DNA of 64,000 nt from Nicoliella lavandulae (lineage in GTDB: Bacteria > Bacillota > Bacilli > Lactobacillales > Lactobacillaceae), in NCBI RefSeq assembly GCF_037546185.1, contig NZ_JAWMWH010000003.1, forward strand, positions 310,001 through 374,000, in the 5' to 3' direction. The notes under the pieces were generated by a model that worked only from the letters and a program-made list of their open reading frames with translations, was not told where the DNA came from and searched no databases. Of the stretch, positions 35,107-43,627 are shown piece by piece. Positions within the stretch are counted from its first letter, which is position 1; each line of letters opens with the position of its first letter. Both the position numbers and the translations under genes were made by a program.

Positions 35107-36063
35107 TTGAATATTTTAGTTGGTGCACCAAATCCAAATTTTGACTTACAAGTGATGAAAGCAAAAATGCTAAAACATCCAGGATTAATGAAGGAACATC
35201 TATATTTTACTGATCAGAATCTATCCCAAGCTGAACTAGATTCAATCGATGTTATTATTGGTTATGATTCAAAACTAGTTCCAGCAATTATCGATAATCC
35301 CAACAATCGTCTAAAGTGGATTCAATCATTGTCAGTGGGCATTGATTACTTCCCATTGGATGAAATTAAAGCCCGTGGGATTCGCATGGCAACGGTCAAG
35401 GGTATTCATTCCGAACCAATTGCTGAAACGGTGCTTGGAATGATCCTAGGGCAATACCGGAACCTAAATCGGATGGCAAGAATCCGCAGCTGGCAAAAAC
35501 CGGCTAATCCGTTTAAAATTTTAGCTGACCGGACGGTAGCTATCTATGGAACGGGAAGTATTGGAACCCGAATTGCTGAAATGCTTAAAGTCTTTGATGT
35601 AAACGTGATTGGAATCAATCATAGTGGTCATGCAGCTAAGCACTTTGATGAAACTTTTGCGATGCAACAAAGTGTGGATGCGGTTGCTAACGCTGATGTG
35701 ATTATTAATTCATTACCGTTAATTCCAGACACTGATAAGTTCTTTAATCATGATTTCTTTAGTCAATTAAAGCGCCAACCACTATTTATTAACGTGGGGC
35801 GCGGGGGCAGCGTGGTGACTGATGATTTGATCGCATCCCTAGAACAACATCAATTAAGTGCTGCATCCCTAGATGTCATGGATCCAGAACCATATCCAAG
35901 TAATAGTCCACTCTGGCAAATGGATAATGTCTTTATTTCACCCCATATTGCTAGTTTGTTCGATCAATATGGTGAACAAGCATTAGAAATTTTCTCTAAA
36001 AACCTTCGTGAATACGAATATGACGGGTCATTATTGGTCAACGAAGTTCAATTTAAATCTTAA
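35107..36063 (+). CDS. D-isomer-specific 2-hydroxyacid dehydrogenase family protein
   Basis: The product (318 residues from the TTG at 35107, behind GAAAGGG) has the Rossmann motif YGTGSIGTRIAEML. The catalytic set is Arg in NVGRGGSVV, Glu in DVMDPEP and His in SPHIAS. It resembles phosphoglycerate-dehydrogenase-like NAD oxidoreductases of lactobacilli that reduce 2-oxo acids. The GTG at 35098 is too near the ribosome site to be the start. A strong terminator follows. Confidence 0.85.
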   Translation: MNILVGAPNPNFDLQVMKAKMLKHPGLMKEHLYFTDQNLSQAELDSIDVIIGYDSKLVPAIIDNPNNRLKWIQSLSVGIDYFPLDEIKARGIRMATVKGIHSEPIAETVLGMILGQYRNLNRMARIRSWQKPANPFKILADRTVAIYGTGSIGTRIAEMLKVFDVNVIGINHSGHAAKHFDETFAMQQSVDAVANADVIINSLPLIPDTDKFFNHDFFSQLKRQPLFINVGRGGSVVTDDLIASLEQHQLSAASLDVMDPEPYPSNSPLWQMDNVFISPHIASLFDQYGEQALEIFSKNLREYEYDGSLLVNEVQFKS

Positions 36064-36067
36064 AAAT

Positions 36068-36106
36068 AAAGCGTCCGCTTTTCTAAACTGGAAAAGAGGG
36101 CGCTTT
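36068..36106 (+). terminator. Rho-independent terminator
   Basis: AAGCGTCCGCTTTTC pairs with GGAAAAGAGGGCGCTT (one bulge), then TTT. It closes the 2-hydroxyacid dehydrogenase gene. Confidence 0.8.
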
Positions 36107-36153
36107 TAGGTCTATAATAAGTAGTATTACATACGAAAAGGTAGTGAAAGATT

Positions 36154-36918
36154 ATGCATTTTAGTATTATGCAGTTACTATTACTATTTCCGTTCGGTAT
36201 CTTAGCGGGAATCGTTAGTAGTACTGTCGGTATGGCATCGTTGGTTTCTTACCCAGCTTTATTGTACATTGCAGGGTTACCACCGGTGTATGCGAACGTT
36301 ACGAATAGTTCGTCAGTTATTTTTAACGGAATTGGCTCAGGATTATCTTCTATTCCCGAATTAAAGGGGCATGTTAAACAATTAGTGACCACTTCCGTTT
36401 GTATCTTCTTAGGGAGTATCTTAGGAACTTACTTGTTGTTGCACTTCTCAAGCGCTTCATTTCCCAAATTAGTTCCATTTTTCATTTTATTTGCCGCCAT
36501 TACAATGGTATGGCCTAAGAAAAATAAGGGCGCTGCGGAAAATGAATCAGTTGGTAAGTTCGGTCAAGCTTTATACGCAATTGCTACGGTCCTAACCGGT
36601 GCTTATGTGGGATACTTTGGAGCCGCTTCTGGGATCATTGTTAATGCAATCTTATCGAAGATTACCGATGAAAAATACGCTGTTTACAATGCCATTCGAA
36701 ACGTTTCTACGTTTGGTGGGAACTTAGTAGCAATGGTTATCTTTGCTTTCCAATCACACATTTACTGGATCTTAGTCCTACCACTTGGTTCTGGATTACT
36801 GATTGGTAGCTACATCGGACCTAAGATCGTCAGAGTGGTTCCTGAAAAAATTATTAAATGGATCGTTGCAATCCTAGCATTTGGACTTGCAGTTGAGCTA
36901 TTTATTCAAGCTTATTAA
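36154..36918 (+). CDS. TauE/SafE-family anion exporter
   Basis: The 254-residue membrane protein has about 8 hydrophobic segments in two repeats. The family motif is seen twice: GILAGIVSSTVGMASLVSYPAL near residues 15-36, and GAYVGYFGAASGIIVNAIL near 148-166. Members export sulfite, sulfoacetate or other small anions. No sulfur genes are adjacent, so the substrate is open. Its own terminator follows. Confidence 0.88.
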   Translation: MHFSIMQLLLLFPFGILAGIVSSTVGMASLVSYPALLYIAGLPPVYANVTNSSSVIFNGIGSGLSSIPELKGHVKQLVTTSVCIFLGSILGTYLLLHFSSASFPKLVPFFILFAAITMVWPKKNKGAAENESVGKFGQALYAIATVLTGAYVGYFGAASGIIVNAILSKITDEKYAVYNAIRNVSTFGGNLVAMVIFAFQSHIYWILVLPLGSGLLIGSYIGPKIVRVVPEKIIKWIVAILAFGLAVELFIQAY

Positions 36919-36954
36919 TCGCAATTAGCAGTTATTTCATATTGCTAGAAATTA

Positions 36955-36992
36955 AAACGGGATTAGTCAATAATGGCTAGTCCCGTTTTTTT
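36955..36992. terminator. terminator between TauE-like gene and thiM
   Basis: AAACGGGATTAG / CTAGTCCCGTTT stem with a run of seven T on the plus strand and A-run opposite. It can serve both convergent units. Confidence 0.85.
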
Positions 36993-37010
36993 CGTGTCGT
37001 GAATGAAAAA

Positions 37011-37793
37011 TTAAACTTGATGGATTTTCATTCGGGTGTCAATAACTTCGTCTGTGATGGTCGCTAGTTGGTTATATAACTCAACAAAAAATGATGCCGG
37101 TTGGTTCGGATACTTTTCACCAGCTAATTCACCAGCAATACTGAACGTAGCAGTAGCGCGTACTAACGCCTTTAAACCATGTTCAGTCGCAATGGCCGTT
37201 GCTAGAATGCCGTCTAACATGTCACCAGAACCTACGTTAGTTTGAAAGTAGGGGTGGCCATTGTCGACACAGTAGGTGGTTTCACCATCGGTCACAATAT
37301 CCTTGACCCCGGATAAGACGACCCAGCAGTGATAACGATGAGCTGCCTTTTTTGCAATCGCTACGACATCCCCATCTCCATTACCAGCATCGATTCCATT
37401 GGCTTGCCAATTAACATTGGCTAAGTATGCAATTTCACCAGCATTGCCGCGGATAACATCAAAGGCCACTGCTTCAGCAGCCCGCGCAAAGTTATCCTGT
37501 CTTAATTCAGTTGCACCAATGGCGACTGGATCAATCACAACGGGGATACCACGTTTATTAGCAACTTTACCACTAGCAATTACGTTGCGAAGAGTGGCTT
37601 CATTAGTCGAACCCATGTTAAAAACCACTCCTGAAGAAATATTAGTTAATCCAGCAGCTTCTCGTTCGTCCGTGAACATAATGGGTGAACCACCATAAAA
37701 ATTGATAGCATCAGCCACGTGTTGTGGAGTTACCATGTTAGCAACGTTTAAAATAACGGGATTAGTTTCGCGAATTGATTTAATAGTTAACAT
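37011..37793 (-). CDS. thiM: hydroxyethylthiazole kinase
   Basis: The 260-residue ribokinase-fold enzyme phosphorylates 4-methyl-5-hydroxyethylthiazole for thiamine salvage. NVANMVTPQHVADAINFYG, GSPIMF, DPVAIGATELR, RGNAGEIAYL and NVGSGDMLDGILAT (catalytic Asp) are intact. It is the last gene of tenA-thiD-thiE-thiM, 1 nt after thiE, under the TPP riboswitch at 40053-40125. Confidence 0.95.
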   Translation of the reverse strand: MLTIKSIRETNPVILNVANMVTPQHVADAINFYGGSPIMFTDEREAAGLTNISSGVVFNMGSTNEATLRNVIASGKVANKRGIPVVIDPVAIGATELRQDNFARAAEAVAFDVIRGNAGEIAYLANVNWQANGIDAGNGDGDVVAIAKKAAHRYHCWVVLSGVKDIVTDGETTYCVDNGHPYFQTNVGSGDMLDGILATAIATEHGLKALVRATATFSIAGELAGEKYPNQPASFFVELYNQLATITDEVIDTRMKIHQV

Positions 37794-37794
37794 A

Positions 37795-38439
37795 CTACGC
37801 TTCTCCTTTAAGGTGTTTGATAGTTAGGGGGATGTTTTTACTTTGCATAATGTCTGAAATGACGGCAACGCCACTAACGGAATGTTTAAGCACCGCATCA
37901 ACATTATCTTCATGAATTCCACCAATAGCAACAATTGGTTTCAAAGTAGCTTGATTCATCGTAAAGAGACCATCGAGTCCGATGGGTTGTTTAGCATCAT
38001 CCTTACTGTTAGTGGCATATATAGGACCCACACCAATATAGTCGACTCCAGTTAAATCACCGCTATTCATTAATTCATTGGGATCATGGACCGATAGACC
38101 AACGATCATCCCGTCAGCTTGTTTAACGATTTCTTGAATCGGGGTGTCACTTTGCCCTACGTGGATTCCGTCGGCATCAATCGCTCTAGCAAGCGCCAAA
38201 TCATCATCAACGATCAATGGAACGCCATATTGTTTAGTAATGTCGCGGACCGTTTGACCTAATTCAAGGCGTTCTTGACCCACGAGGGCACCTTTACCTT
38301 TTTCACGGTATTGAAACATTGTGATTCCACTTTGACAAGCAGTGGTTAGTTGTTCAATAAACTTGGCCTTATCGCCGCCAATATTTTGAGTCCCACCAAT
38401 AAAGTAGACCCGTAACATGTCTGGATTAAATTTCAACAT
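37795..38439 (-). CDS. thiE: thiamine phosphate synthase
   Basis: The TIM-barrel enzyme condenses HMP-PP and thiazole phosphate into thiamine phosphate. FQYREKGKG, IVDDDLALARAIDADGIHVGQSD, VGLSVHDP, YIGVGPIYATNSK and AIGGIHEDN are family hallmarks. The ATG at 38439 is preferred, giving 214 residues and a GGGGAG site inside thiD. Longer upstream in-frame starts lie within thiD and add residues not expected in ThiE. It overlaps thiD by 14 nt. Confidence 0.93.
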   Translation of the reverse strand: MLKFNPDMLRVYFIGGTQNIGGDKAKFIEQLTTACQSGITMFQYREKGKGALVGQERLELGQTVRDITKQYGVPLIVDDDLALARAIDADGIHVGQSDTPIQEIVKQADGMIVGLSVHDPNELMNSGDLTGVDYIGVGPIYATNSKDDAKQPIGLDGLFTMNQATLKPIVAIGGIHEDNVDAVLKHSVSGVAVISDIMQSKNIPLTIKHLKGEA

Positions 38440-39238
38440 CAGTATTTTCAGCTCCCCAATGATTAAGTGGACCATGACCTTGGCCCACGTGAATTTCATG
38501 TTTTAGAATTTCGTTCATATAGGCCTTTGCCCGCCGAATGGCTTGTTCGACGTGACAGCCCTTAGCAATTTCAGCAACGATAACGGATGACAGTGTATCA
38601 CCAGTCCCATGTTTACGCTTAGAATCAACGTGATCACCAGTCAACCAAAATGCAGTCCCATCTGCTAGTAATACATAGTCTTTATTCTCAGGGCCATCAC
38701 TATGACCGCCCTTAATGATAACGTTCTTAGCACCTAGTCGTTGAATTTCTTTAGCAGCATTTTTAACGGTTGCTAAGTCATCAATTGGGTGTTTAACGAT
38801 CGTTTCGGCCTCTGGTAGATTAGGGGTAATGATATCAGCCAGTGGAATTAAGTCGTTGATGACGGTATCAATCGCATCATCAGTTAATAACTTAGCACCG
38901 CCCTTGGCTACCATAACGGGATCAACAACTAGGGTTCCAAATGAATAATGCTTAATATTTTTAGCTACGGCCTTAACATGGGCCGCATCAAAGAGCGCAC
39001 CTGTCTTCGCAGCTTTGATCTTAAAGTCCTCCGCAACTGAAGCGAACTGAGCATCGACCATCTCCAGTGGTAATGGATAGACTTTTTGCACATCTAAAGT
39101 ATTTTGAGCAGTAACACCAACGACCACGCTGGTACTAAACACATGACAAGCTTGCATTGTCTTGATGTCGGCCATCATTCCAGCGCCACCACCAGAATCA
39201 GTACCAGCGATCGTTAATGCTTCTGGAAACTCACGCAT
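38426..39238 (-). CDS. thiD: hydroxymethylpyrimidine / phosphomethylpyrimidine kinase
   Basis: The 270-residue enzyme makes HMP-PP in two ATP-dependent steps. TIAGTDSGGGAGMMADIKTMQA, DPVMVAKGGAKLL, NLPEAE and KRKHGTGDTLSSVI (Asp base) are canonical. It overlaps tenA by one base and thiE by 14 nt, so the operon is tightly coupled. Confidence 0.95.
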   Translation of the reverse strand: MREFPEALTIAGTDSGGGAGMMADIKTMQACHVFSTSVVVGVTAQNTLDVQKVYPLPLEMVDAQFASVAEDFKIKAAKTGALFDAAHVKAVAKNIKHYSFGTLVVDPVMVAKGGAKLLTDDAIDTVINDLIPLADIITPNLPEAETIVKHPIDDLATVKNAAKEIQRLGAKNVIIKGGHSDGPENKDYVLLADGTAFWLTGDHVDSKRKHGTGDTLSSVIVAEIAKGCHVEQAIRRAKAYMNEILKHEIHVGQGHGPLNHWGAENTDVEI

Positions 39239-39942
39239 TAGAATTCCTCCTTACTAGCAGCATCTAATGTTGCTTTGAAGTGCCAATCCTCTTGCTTATA
39301 TGCTTGTTCCCAGAATTGCCATTCTAATTCGCAACTCTTTAGGAAGTATTGGGTGGCTTCAGTTAATTCTTCTGGGGATGCATGTTCTGCAAAGCGGTCA
39401 ACAAAGGCAAAGACCGTATCACTTAGTGATTTATCACCCTTAGGGGTTGCATAGAATTCGATCCAGTCCTTAAATGGGTTGTCATCATTTGCTGCCCCTT
39501 GAGCTACTAAGTGATCAGCAATCTCTGCATACGTCCAAGGACATGGTTGAAACGCTGCTAAGATATTTAACAATGAGCCCGTTTCACCCGCCCGGTGCAT
39601 ATGTGATTCGTATAGGTATGCTTTAGGGGAAGGCGTGGCATGCTGTTGACTTTCGTATGATACTCCAGCAATATTGCAAAAAATATGGTGGGGATGAATC
39701 TCACTATTTAAAATGAAGCTAATTTGATCATTAAAGAAACTCATTAATTCGCGATCATTGGATTTCGCAATTGCATTTCCATAAATTTTGATAAATTCGC
39801 TTAGGTATTGATAATCTTGTTGAACATAGAATTTCAATGCGGCACCAGGAACGTGTCCATTGGCAATGCCTTGAATGAAGGGATGTTCAAAAATACCTTT
39901 TAAAATGGGTTGCGCTTGTTGCTTTAGTTGATCAGAAAACAT
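39238..39942 (-). CDS. tenA: TenA-family aminopyrimidine aminohydrolase (thiaminase II)
   Basis: The 234-residue all-helical enzyme hydrolyses aminomethylpyrimidine from degraded thiamine to HMP. It has HPFIQGIANGHVP, FYVQQDYQYL (active-site Asp/Tyr) and QPCPWTYAEI with the catalytic Cys. FRE-type ELEWQFWEQAY is at the C-terminus. It is the first gene behind the TPP riboswitch, with AGGAGG upstream. A second TenA-like gene lies at 55858. Confidence 0.93.
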   Translation of the reverse strand: MFSDQLKQQAQPILKGIFEHPFIQGIANGHVPGAALKFYVQQDYQYLSEFIKIYGNAIAKSNDRELMSFFNDQISFILNSEIHPHHIFCNIAGVSYESQQHATPSPKAYLYESHMHRAGETGSLLNILAAFQPCPWTYAEIADHLVAQGAANDDNPFKDWIEFYATPKGDKSLSDTVFAFVDRFAEHASPEELTEATQYFLKSCELEWQFWEQAYKQEDWHFKATLDAASKEEF

Positions 39943-39980
39943 AGGTGAATCCTCCTAAATTATAACTATCCAGGGAAAAT

Positions 39981-40019
39981 AAAAACGACCCACACCGAAC
40001 TAACTTCGGGGGTGGGTCG
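39981..40019 (-). terminator. expression-platform terminator of the tenA-thi riboswitch
   Basis: CGACCCACACC / GGGGTGGGTCG stem followed on the minus strand by a T-run, between the aptamer and tenA. TPP binding would favour this terminator. Confidence 0.85.
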
Positions 40020-40052
40020 CCTATAATCATCTGCGATTATCTTCGATTCATG

Positions 40053-40125
40053 CCACGTTCCTACGCTAGTGTTATCTAGATTCAGGTTCAATGGGTATTA
40101 TCTCAGCCAAACGGCACCCCAGTGG
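40053..40125 (-). promoter_or_regulatory. TPP riboswitch aptamer of tenA-thiD-thiE-thiM
   Basis: On the minus strand: CCACTGGGGTGCC, GGCTGAGATAATACCC, GAACCTGAATCTAGATAACACTAG and GCGTAGGAACGTGG, the canonical THI-box blocks. A clear terminator follows, so control is by premature termination. Confidence 0.95.
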
Positions 40126-40198
40126 ATAGTCATTTATATTCAATTCCAGAACTAATATACCATATCTAATATAAGGTGTCTAATGGAACTTACAATGA

Positions 40199-40227
40199 TT
40201 GACATTGCAGTGACATAAGATTAGAAT
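40199..40227 (+). promoter_or_regulatory. sigma-A promoter of the nitrilase gene
   Basis: TTGACA (40199-40204), 17-nt spacer, TAGAAT (40222-40227), 31 nt before the TTG start. Confidence 0.7.
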
Positions 40228-40258
40228 TTGCTTAAAAGATAATTAGGAGGATTAGGCT

Positions 40259-41065
40259 TTGAATTATAAAATTGCACTAGCACAATCATTTTCTGACCTT
40301 GATCAAACCGTTAATCAACATAAATTGACCCAAGTTACTAAAGAGGCCGCCGAAAAGGGCGCTAAATTAGTGGTATTTCCGGAAATGTTCATGAGCACGG
40401 TTTCCGCCACTGCGGATTTAGATGTAATCAATCAACATGCTGAATCGCTAGAAGGACCATTTGTTAACAATGCCAAACAAGCCGCAATTGATAATCAAGT
40501 GTGGGTAATATTTGGGATGCGCGAAAAAAATGATGATGGCAATGATCAACGAGTTTATAATACAATCGTAGTTATCGATAATCATGGTAAAATCGTTAGT
40601 ACGTATCACAAAACGCACTTATATGATGCTTTTGGCACTAAAGAGTCTGACCAAATTAAGCCAGGTGATAAATTATTCGAACCTATTGACACGCCATTTG
40701 GTAAAATCGGGTTGTTTGTATGCTATGAATTACGATTCCCAGAAGTGGCTCGCTATGAAGCAATTAATGGAGCTGATGTTATCATCATTCCAACGTCATG
40801 GTTTAGTGGTCCCTTAAAGGAATATCACTGGTCCACATTACTAAAAGCACGTGCAATTGAAAATACTACCTATGTTGTTGGATGCGATAAACCAGCTAGT
40901 AATGACCGTGTGGGTTTAAGTCAAGTCGTTGATCCAATGGGCGTCACAATTGCTCAGGCAGGGAGTGACGAAACAATCTTAATTACTGAAATTGACTTAG
41001 ATAAAATTAAGACCGTTAGAAAAACGTTACCATCAGCTAATCAAAGAATTCCTAAATTATATTAA
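40259..41065 (+). CDS. carbon-nitrogen hydrolase (nitrilase/omega-amidase family)
   Basis: The 268-residue enzyme has the Glu-Lys-Cys triad in VVFPEMFM, YHKTHLYD and GLFVCYELRFPE. The YELRFPE form is usual in the Nit/omega-amidase (deaminated glutathione or 2-oxoglutaramate amidase) branch, which repairs side products of transaminases. TTG is the start, supported by TTAGGAGGATT upstream. The gene is monocistronic with its own promoter and terminator. Confidence 0.88.
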   Translation: MNYKIALAQSFSDLDQTVNQHKLTQVTKEAAEKGAKLVVFPEMFMSTVSATADLDVINQHAESLEGPFVNNAKQAAIDNQVWVIFGMREKNDDGNDQRVYNTIVVIDNHGKIVSTYHKTHLYDAFGTKESDQIKPGDKLFEPIDTPFGKIGLFVCYELRFPEVARYEAINGADVIIIPTSWFSGPLKEYHWSTLLKARAIENTTYVVGCDKPASNDRVGLSQVVDPMGVTIAQAGSDETILITEIDLDKIKTVRKTLPSANQRIPKLY

Positions 41066-41070
41066 GTTAC

Positions 41071-41105
41071 AAAAACCGGTTTAGCATCTGCTAAACCGGT
41101 TTTTT
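41071..41105. terminator. bidirectional terminator
   Basis: AAAAACCGGTTTAGC / GCTAAACCGGTTTTT stem between the nitrilase gene and the small membrane-protein gene. Confidence 0.9.
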
Positions 41106-41106
41106 A

Positions 41107-41292
41107 TTACGATTGATTTCCATCAGAAAAGGCCCCTAGAACGCCTAAGACAATTAAAATAATGGCACCCCAGAAAAATACCTTTAACATCCAAATGATG
41201 GCAGCGATTAACAATAGCCACCATAGCCAACTACTGAGGAATTTCCAGACTAACCATAATACAAAGATGGTTAATAATAAAACGATAATCAT
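41107..41292 (-). CDS. small hydrophobic membrane protein, 61 aa
   Basis: Two or three closely spaced hydrophobic segments fill residues 2-52 (rich in Leu, Ile and Trp: LWLVWKFLSSWLWWLLL), with a short polar end. AAAGGAATGG precedes the ATG. Small Trp-rich membrane proteins of this kind are common in lactobacilli but uncharacterised. A shared terminator at 41071 closes it. Confidence 0.6.
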   Translation of the reverse strand: MIIVLLLTIFVLWLVWKFLSSWLWWLLLIAAIIWMLKVFFWGAIILIVLGVLGAFSDGNQS

Positions 41293-41429
41293 TCATCACC
41301 ATTCCTTTGAGATCATGTTCTTATTTTAGCATAAACATTGTTAGACCAACATCTTTATGTTCAATTAATTAAGTCTTGTGAATTTTTTCACTAAAAAACA
41401 TAATTTGAATCAACCATTATTCTATTTAG

Positions 41430-41470
41430 CTTTCTATATCATGGTTAGATAGTAACCGTGATATAGAAAG
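41430..41470. repeat. isolated 17-bp inverted repeat
   Basis: CTTTCTATATCATGGTT pairs with AACCGTGATATAGAAAG (one G-T) around a 7-nt loop. No T-run follows on either strand, so it is not a standard terminator. It could be an operator, a small MITE-like repeat or an RNA hairpin. It stands in the 475-nt gap between two genes, whose other contents are the promoter and small ORF listed next. Confidence 0.5.
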
Positions 41471-41548
41471 AAAATCATCGATTTACAGAGACGCGCTCAG
41501 ACGTTGACTTCACTTATTTAAATGATAGATTGGTCGAAACCATCTAAA

Positions 41549-41578
41549 TTGACTATTGAATATAAAGTGTAGTATTAT
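41549..41578 (+). promoter_or_regulatory. sigma-A promoter for the small ORF at 41645
   Basis: TTGACT (41549-41554), 18-nt spacer, TATTAT (41573-41578). A terminator lies 150 nt downstream, so a very short transcript is expected. Confidence 0.55.
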
Positions 41579-41644
41579 ATCATAATAAATGAAGGGAAAG
41601 ATGCAATTATTAAATCTCATCGATTCAAACCAGGGCTAAGAAGA

Positions 41645-41731
41645 ATGACAACCCCTAAGCCAAAAGACTTTATTATCAGTTTTTCATGCTGGGGAATTAT
41701 TGCATTTACAATTTGGATGATCGTAAAATAA
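41645..41731 (+). CDS. small single-span membrane peptide, 28 aa or longer
   Basis: The ATG-started ORF encodes MTTPKPKDF followed by a hydrophobic span (IISFSCWGIIAFTIWMIVK). The same frame is open back to 41606 with ATT codons behind GAAGGGAAAG, so a 40-residue form with a non-standard start is possible. A separate 12-codon ORF (MQLLNLIDSNQG, 41601-41639) precedes it in another frame. Promoter and terminator bracket it closely. It resembles type I toxin or small regulatory membrane peptides in shape only. Confidence 0.5.
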   Translation: MTTPKPKDFIISFSCWGIIAFTIWMIVK

Positions 41732-41760
41732 AAAACCTAAGGCGCTGGCCTTAGGTTTTT
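41731..41760. terminator. bidirectional terminator
   Basis: AAAAACCTAAGGC / GCCTTAGGTTTTT with a 4-nt loop. It starts at the stop codon of the small peptide and also lies just past the end of the minus-strand gene at 41768. Confidence 0.88.
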
Positions 41761-41767
41761 TATATAG

Positions 41768-42019
41768 TTATTTTGATAGTTGATTAATATAATTAATGAC
41801 GTCATTCTTGCTTACTAACCGATGATACTTATAGTTATAAAACATTGGTTGATATTTTTCAATTTCATCTAAATCATGTTGATCATTAGTGAAGTGGGCA
41901 ACATCACACGCATCACCAATTGAATCTACTTTAGGATAGTTTAAATCATCCATGAGACTACCAAAAACTGTGTCTGGAGTTTCATGTTTTAATGCTTCTA
42001 TATATTTTTCATAGTCCAA
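41768..42019 (-). CDS. hypothetical acidic protein, 83 aa
   Basis: Soluble, rich in Asp, Glu and Tyr, with no signal or membrane segment. It lies 20 nt downstream of another small acidic protein gene (42040-42378) on the same strand, so the two probably form an operon. Small acidic pairs like this occur as immunity or antitoxin proteins, but nothing specific is recognised. Confidence 0.55.
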   Translation of the reverse strand: MDYEKYIEALKHETPDTVFGSLMDDLNYPKVDSIGDACDVAHFTNDQHDLDEIEKYQPMFYNYKYHRLVSKNDVINYINQLSK

Positions 42020-42039
42020 GATATTATACCTGCTTTCAA

Positions 42040-42378
42040 TTACTTTTGAAAACGCTGTAGAACTGATGGCAAGGGGGTCTTTCTAACAGAAATGTCCATT
42101 GAGATAAACTTTTCATCATCATCATAAATTGGATTAAAATCATATGCAGCGCCAAAACTACCTAATAACATAAATAAAATCCCTAATTCAGATGATTGGC
42201 CCATATTAGTAGCTAAGTTTAAATCCGCCGGATCAGAGTACGAAAATGTAATATTTCCATCCGGATCATCATCAACATATATTTCTGCATCATGATTAAT
42301 ATCCGGTGTCGTTAAATACATATATCTAACAAATTCTGCTAAGTTGGAAAACCGTAAGATTACTTTATTAAAATCCAT
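42040..42378 (-). CDS. hypothetical acidic protein, 112 aa
   Basis: Soluble, acidic, with DDDPDG and DDDEK clusters and a central hydrophobic helix (GILFMLLGSFGAAY). AAGGAG lies 11 nt before the ATG (CAAGGAGTCTTTCGT). Probably co-transcribed with the gene at 41768. No family recognised. The 272 nt upstream (42379-42650) are AT-rich and show no further gene. Confidence 0.55.
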   Translation of the reverse strand: MDFNKVILRFSNLAEFVRYMYLTTPDINHDAEIYVDDDPDGNITFSYSDPADLNLATNMGQSSELGILFMLLGSFGAAYDFNPIYDDDEKFISMDISVRKTPLPSVLQRFQK

Positions 42379-42650
42379 ACGAAAGACTCCTTGCTAAATT
42401 AATATGTGTTTTACACTTTTATTTTAACATAATTCTTTTTAGGGGGCTTTTACTATGCATTACTTTACATAAGATATATTATCTGAACTTAATTGAATGA
42501 TAAACAGGGTACTAGATTATTTAAACCTAAAAGTCTGTATATCATTCCCAATTTTATCCGCATTTAAATTTGCTGCATTGCGTTCTGCTGTAATTCAGTA
42601 TGGTATAACTATGTTTTTAGTTATTATAATTATTACTTTATTAGTTGTTA

Positions 42651-43412
42651 CTAGCTTTTAGATTTAAATATATTCAATGAATCGATCCAGCTATTTATAA
42701 ACATCGCTACTTCTTGCCAGCCATTTTGGGCAACTATATTATGGGTCTTTCCATTAAAAACATGATAATCAACAATTCCATTAGCATTAGAATATGCTTT
42801 AACATTTTTAAGCTGGATAATTGGTGGTTGTGACTTATCCCTATCTCCTGATATAAAAAGCAACGGCGCGTGTTCTTTGTTAAAATCAATGTGACCATCT
42901 CGATTTATAGTTTTAGGAATAAGCTTACTTGATCTAATACAGTTAGCTTTCATAAACTTCTCTGTATCACTCATTGATAACTCATTTGTCACATACTTGT
43001 TATACCAATTTTTATCCATTAATATCGGGTCTTTAGAGAATGGACCTAACATTTTTAAGTTTGATATTAGCCAATCCAGATTAAAAGCAGCAATATTATT
43101 AGCCGGTCCACTTGCAATTGTTATCCCTGCTGCGCCCTTATCCATATTAATCAATTTTTGAACGATTATGCCACCTAATGAATGACCAATTAAAATCGGT
43201 TTTGTATCTAAAGAATCTATAAAATGGACATATTGTAACAGCACGTCTTCAAAACTAGTGGCAGCTTTAATGTCTTCGCTATCCTGTTTAGAATGATTTA
43301 TCCATGTAGGTGCATAGCATGTATACCCTAATGATTTAAATAAAGTAATCCATTGATTCCAAATATCACCTGTATTCATAAAGCCATGAATAAATACAAT
43401 GTTTTTGTTCAT
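42651..43412 (-). CDS. alpha/beta hydrolase
   Basis: The 253-residue product has the oxyanion motif FIHGFMNTGDIW near the N-terminus. The nucleophile elbow is GHSLGG (catalytic Ser), the acid probably in ISGDRDKS, and the His in NGKTHNIV near the C-terminus. It is similar to esterase/lipase-type hydrolases of the AB_hydrolase_6 group. AGGGAG precedes the ATG. Substrate unknown; AT-rich codon use suggests it may be accessory. Confidence 0.8.
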   Translation of the reverse strand: MNKNIVFIHGFMNTGDIWNQWITLFKSLGYTCYAPTWINHSKQDSEDIKAATSFEDVLLQYVHFIDSLDTKPILIGHSLGGIIVQKLINMDKGAAGITIASGPANNIAAFNLDWLISNLKMLGPFSKDPILMDKNWYNKYVTNELSMSDTEKFMKANCIRSSKLIPKTINRDGHIDFNKEHAPLLFISGDRDKSQPPIIQLKNVKAYSNANGIVDYHVFNGKTHNIVAQNGWQEVAMFINSWIDSLNIFKSKS

Positions 43413-43627
43413 ATAAGTTCTCCCTTAATTTGCTTTAATTAAAACTTACCCTATTATACCTAATATTAAAATGATTCACTAATCAAAACCATTTTAATGG
43501 AAACGCTGAGTTATTCCTAGCGATTTATGGATATTCTTAAATTAACATCAGCCATTATACTATTCAAAATTTCATTTTATTAGTATAATGGTTGAACAAA
43601 CTTATCTTAATAAAGAAGGTGCACAAT

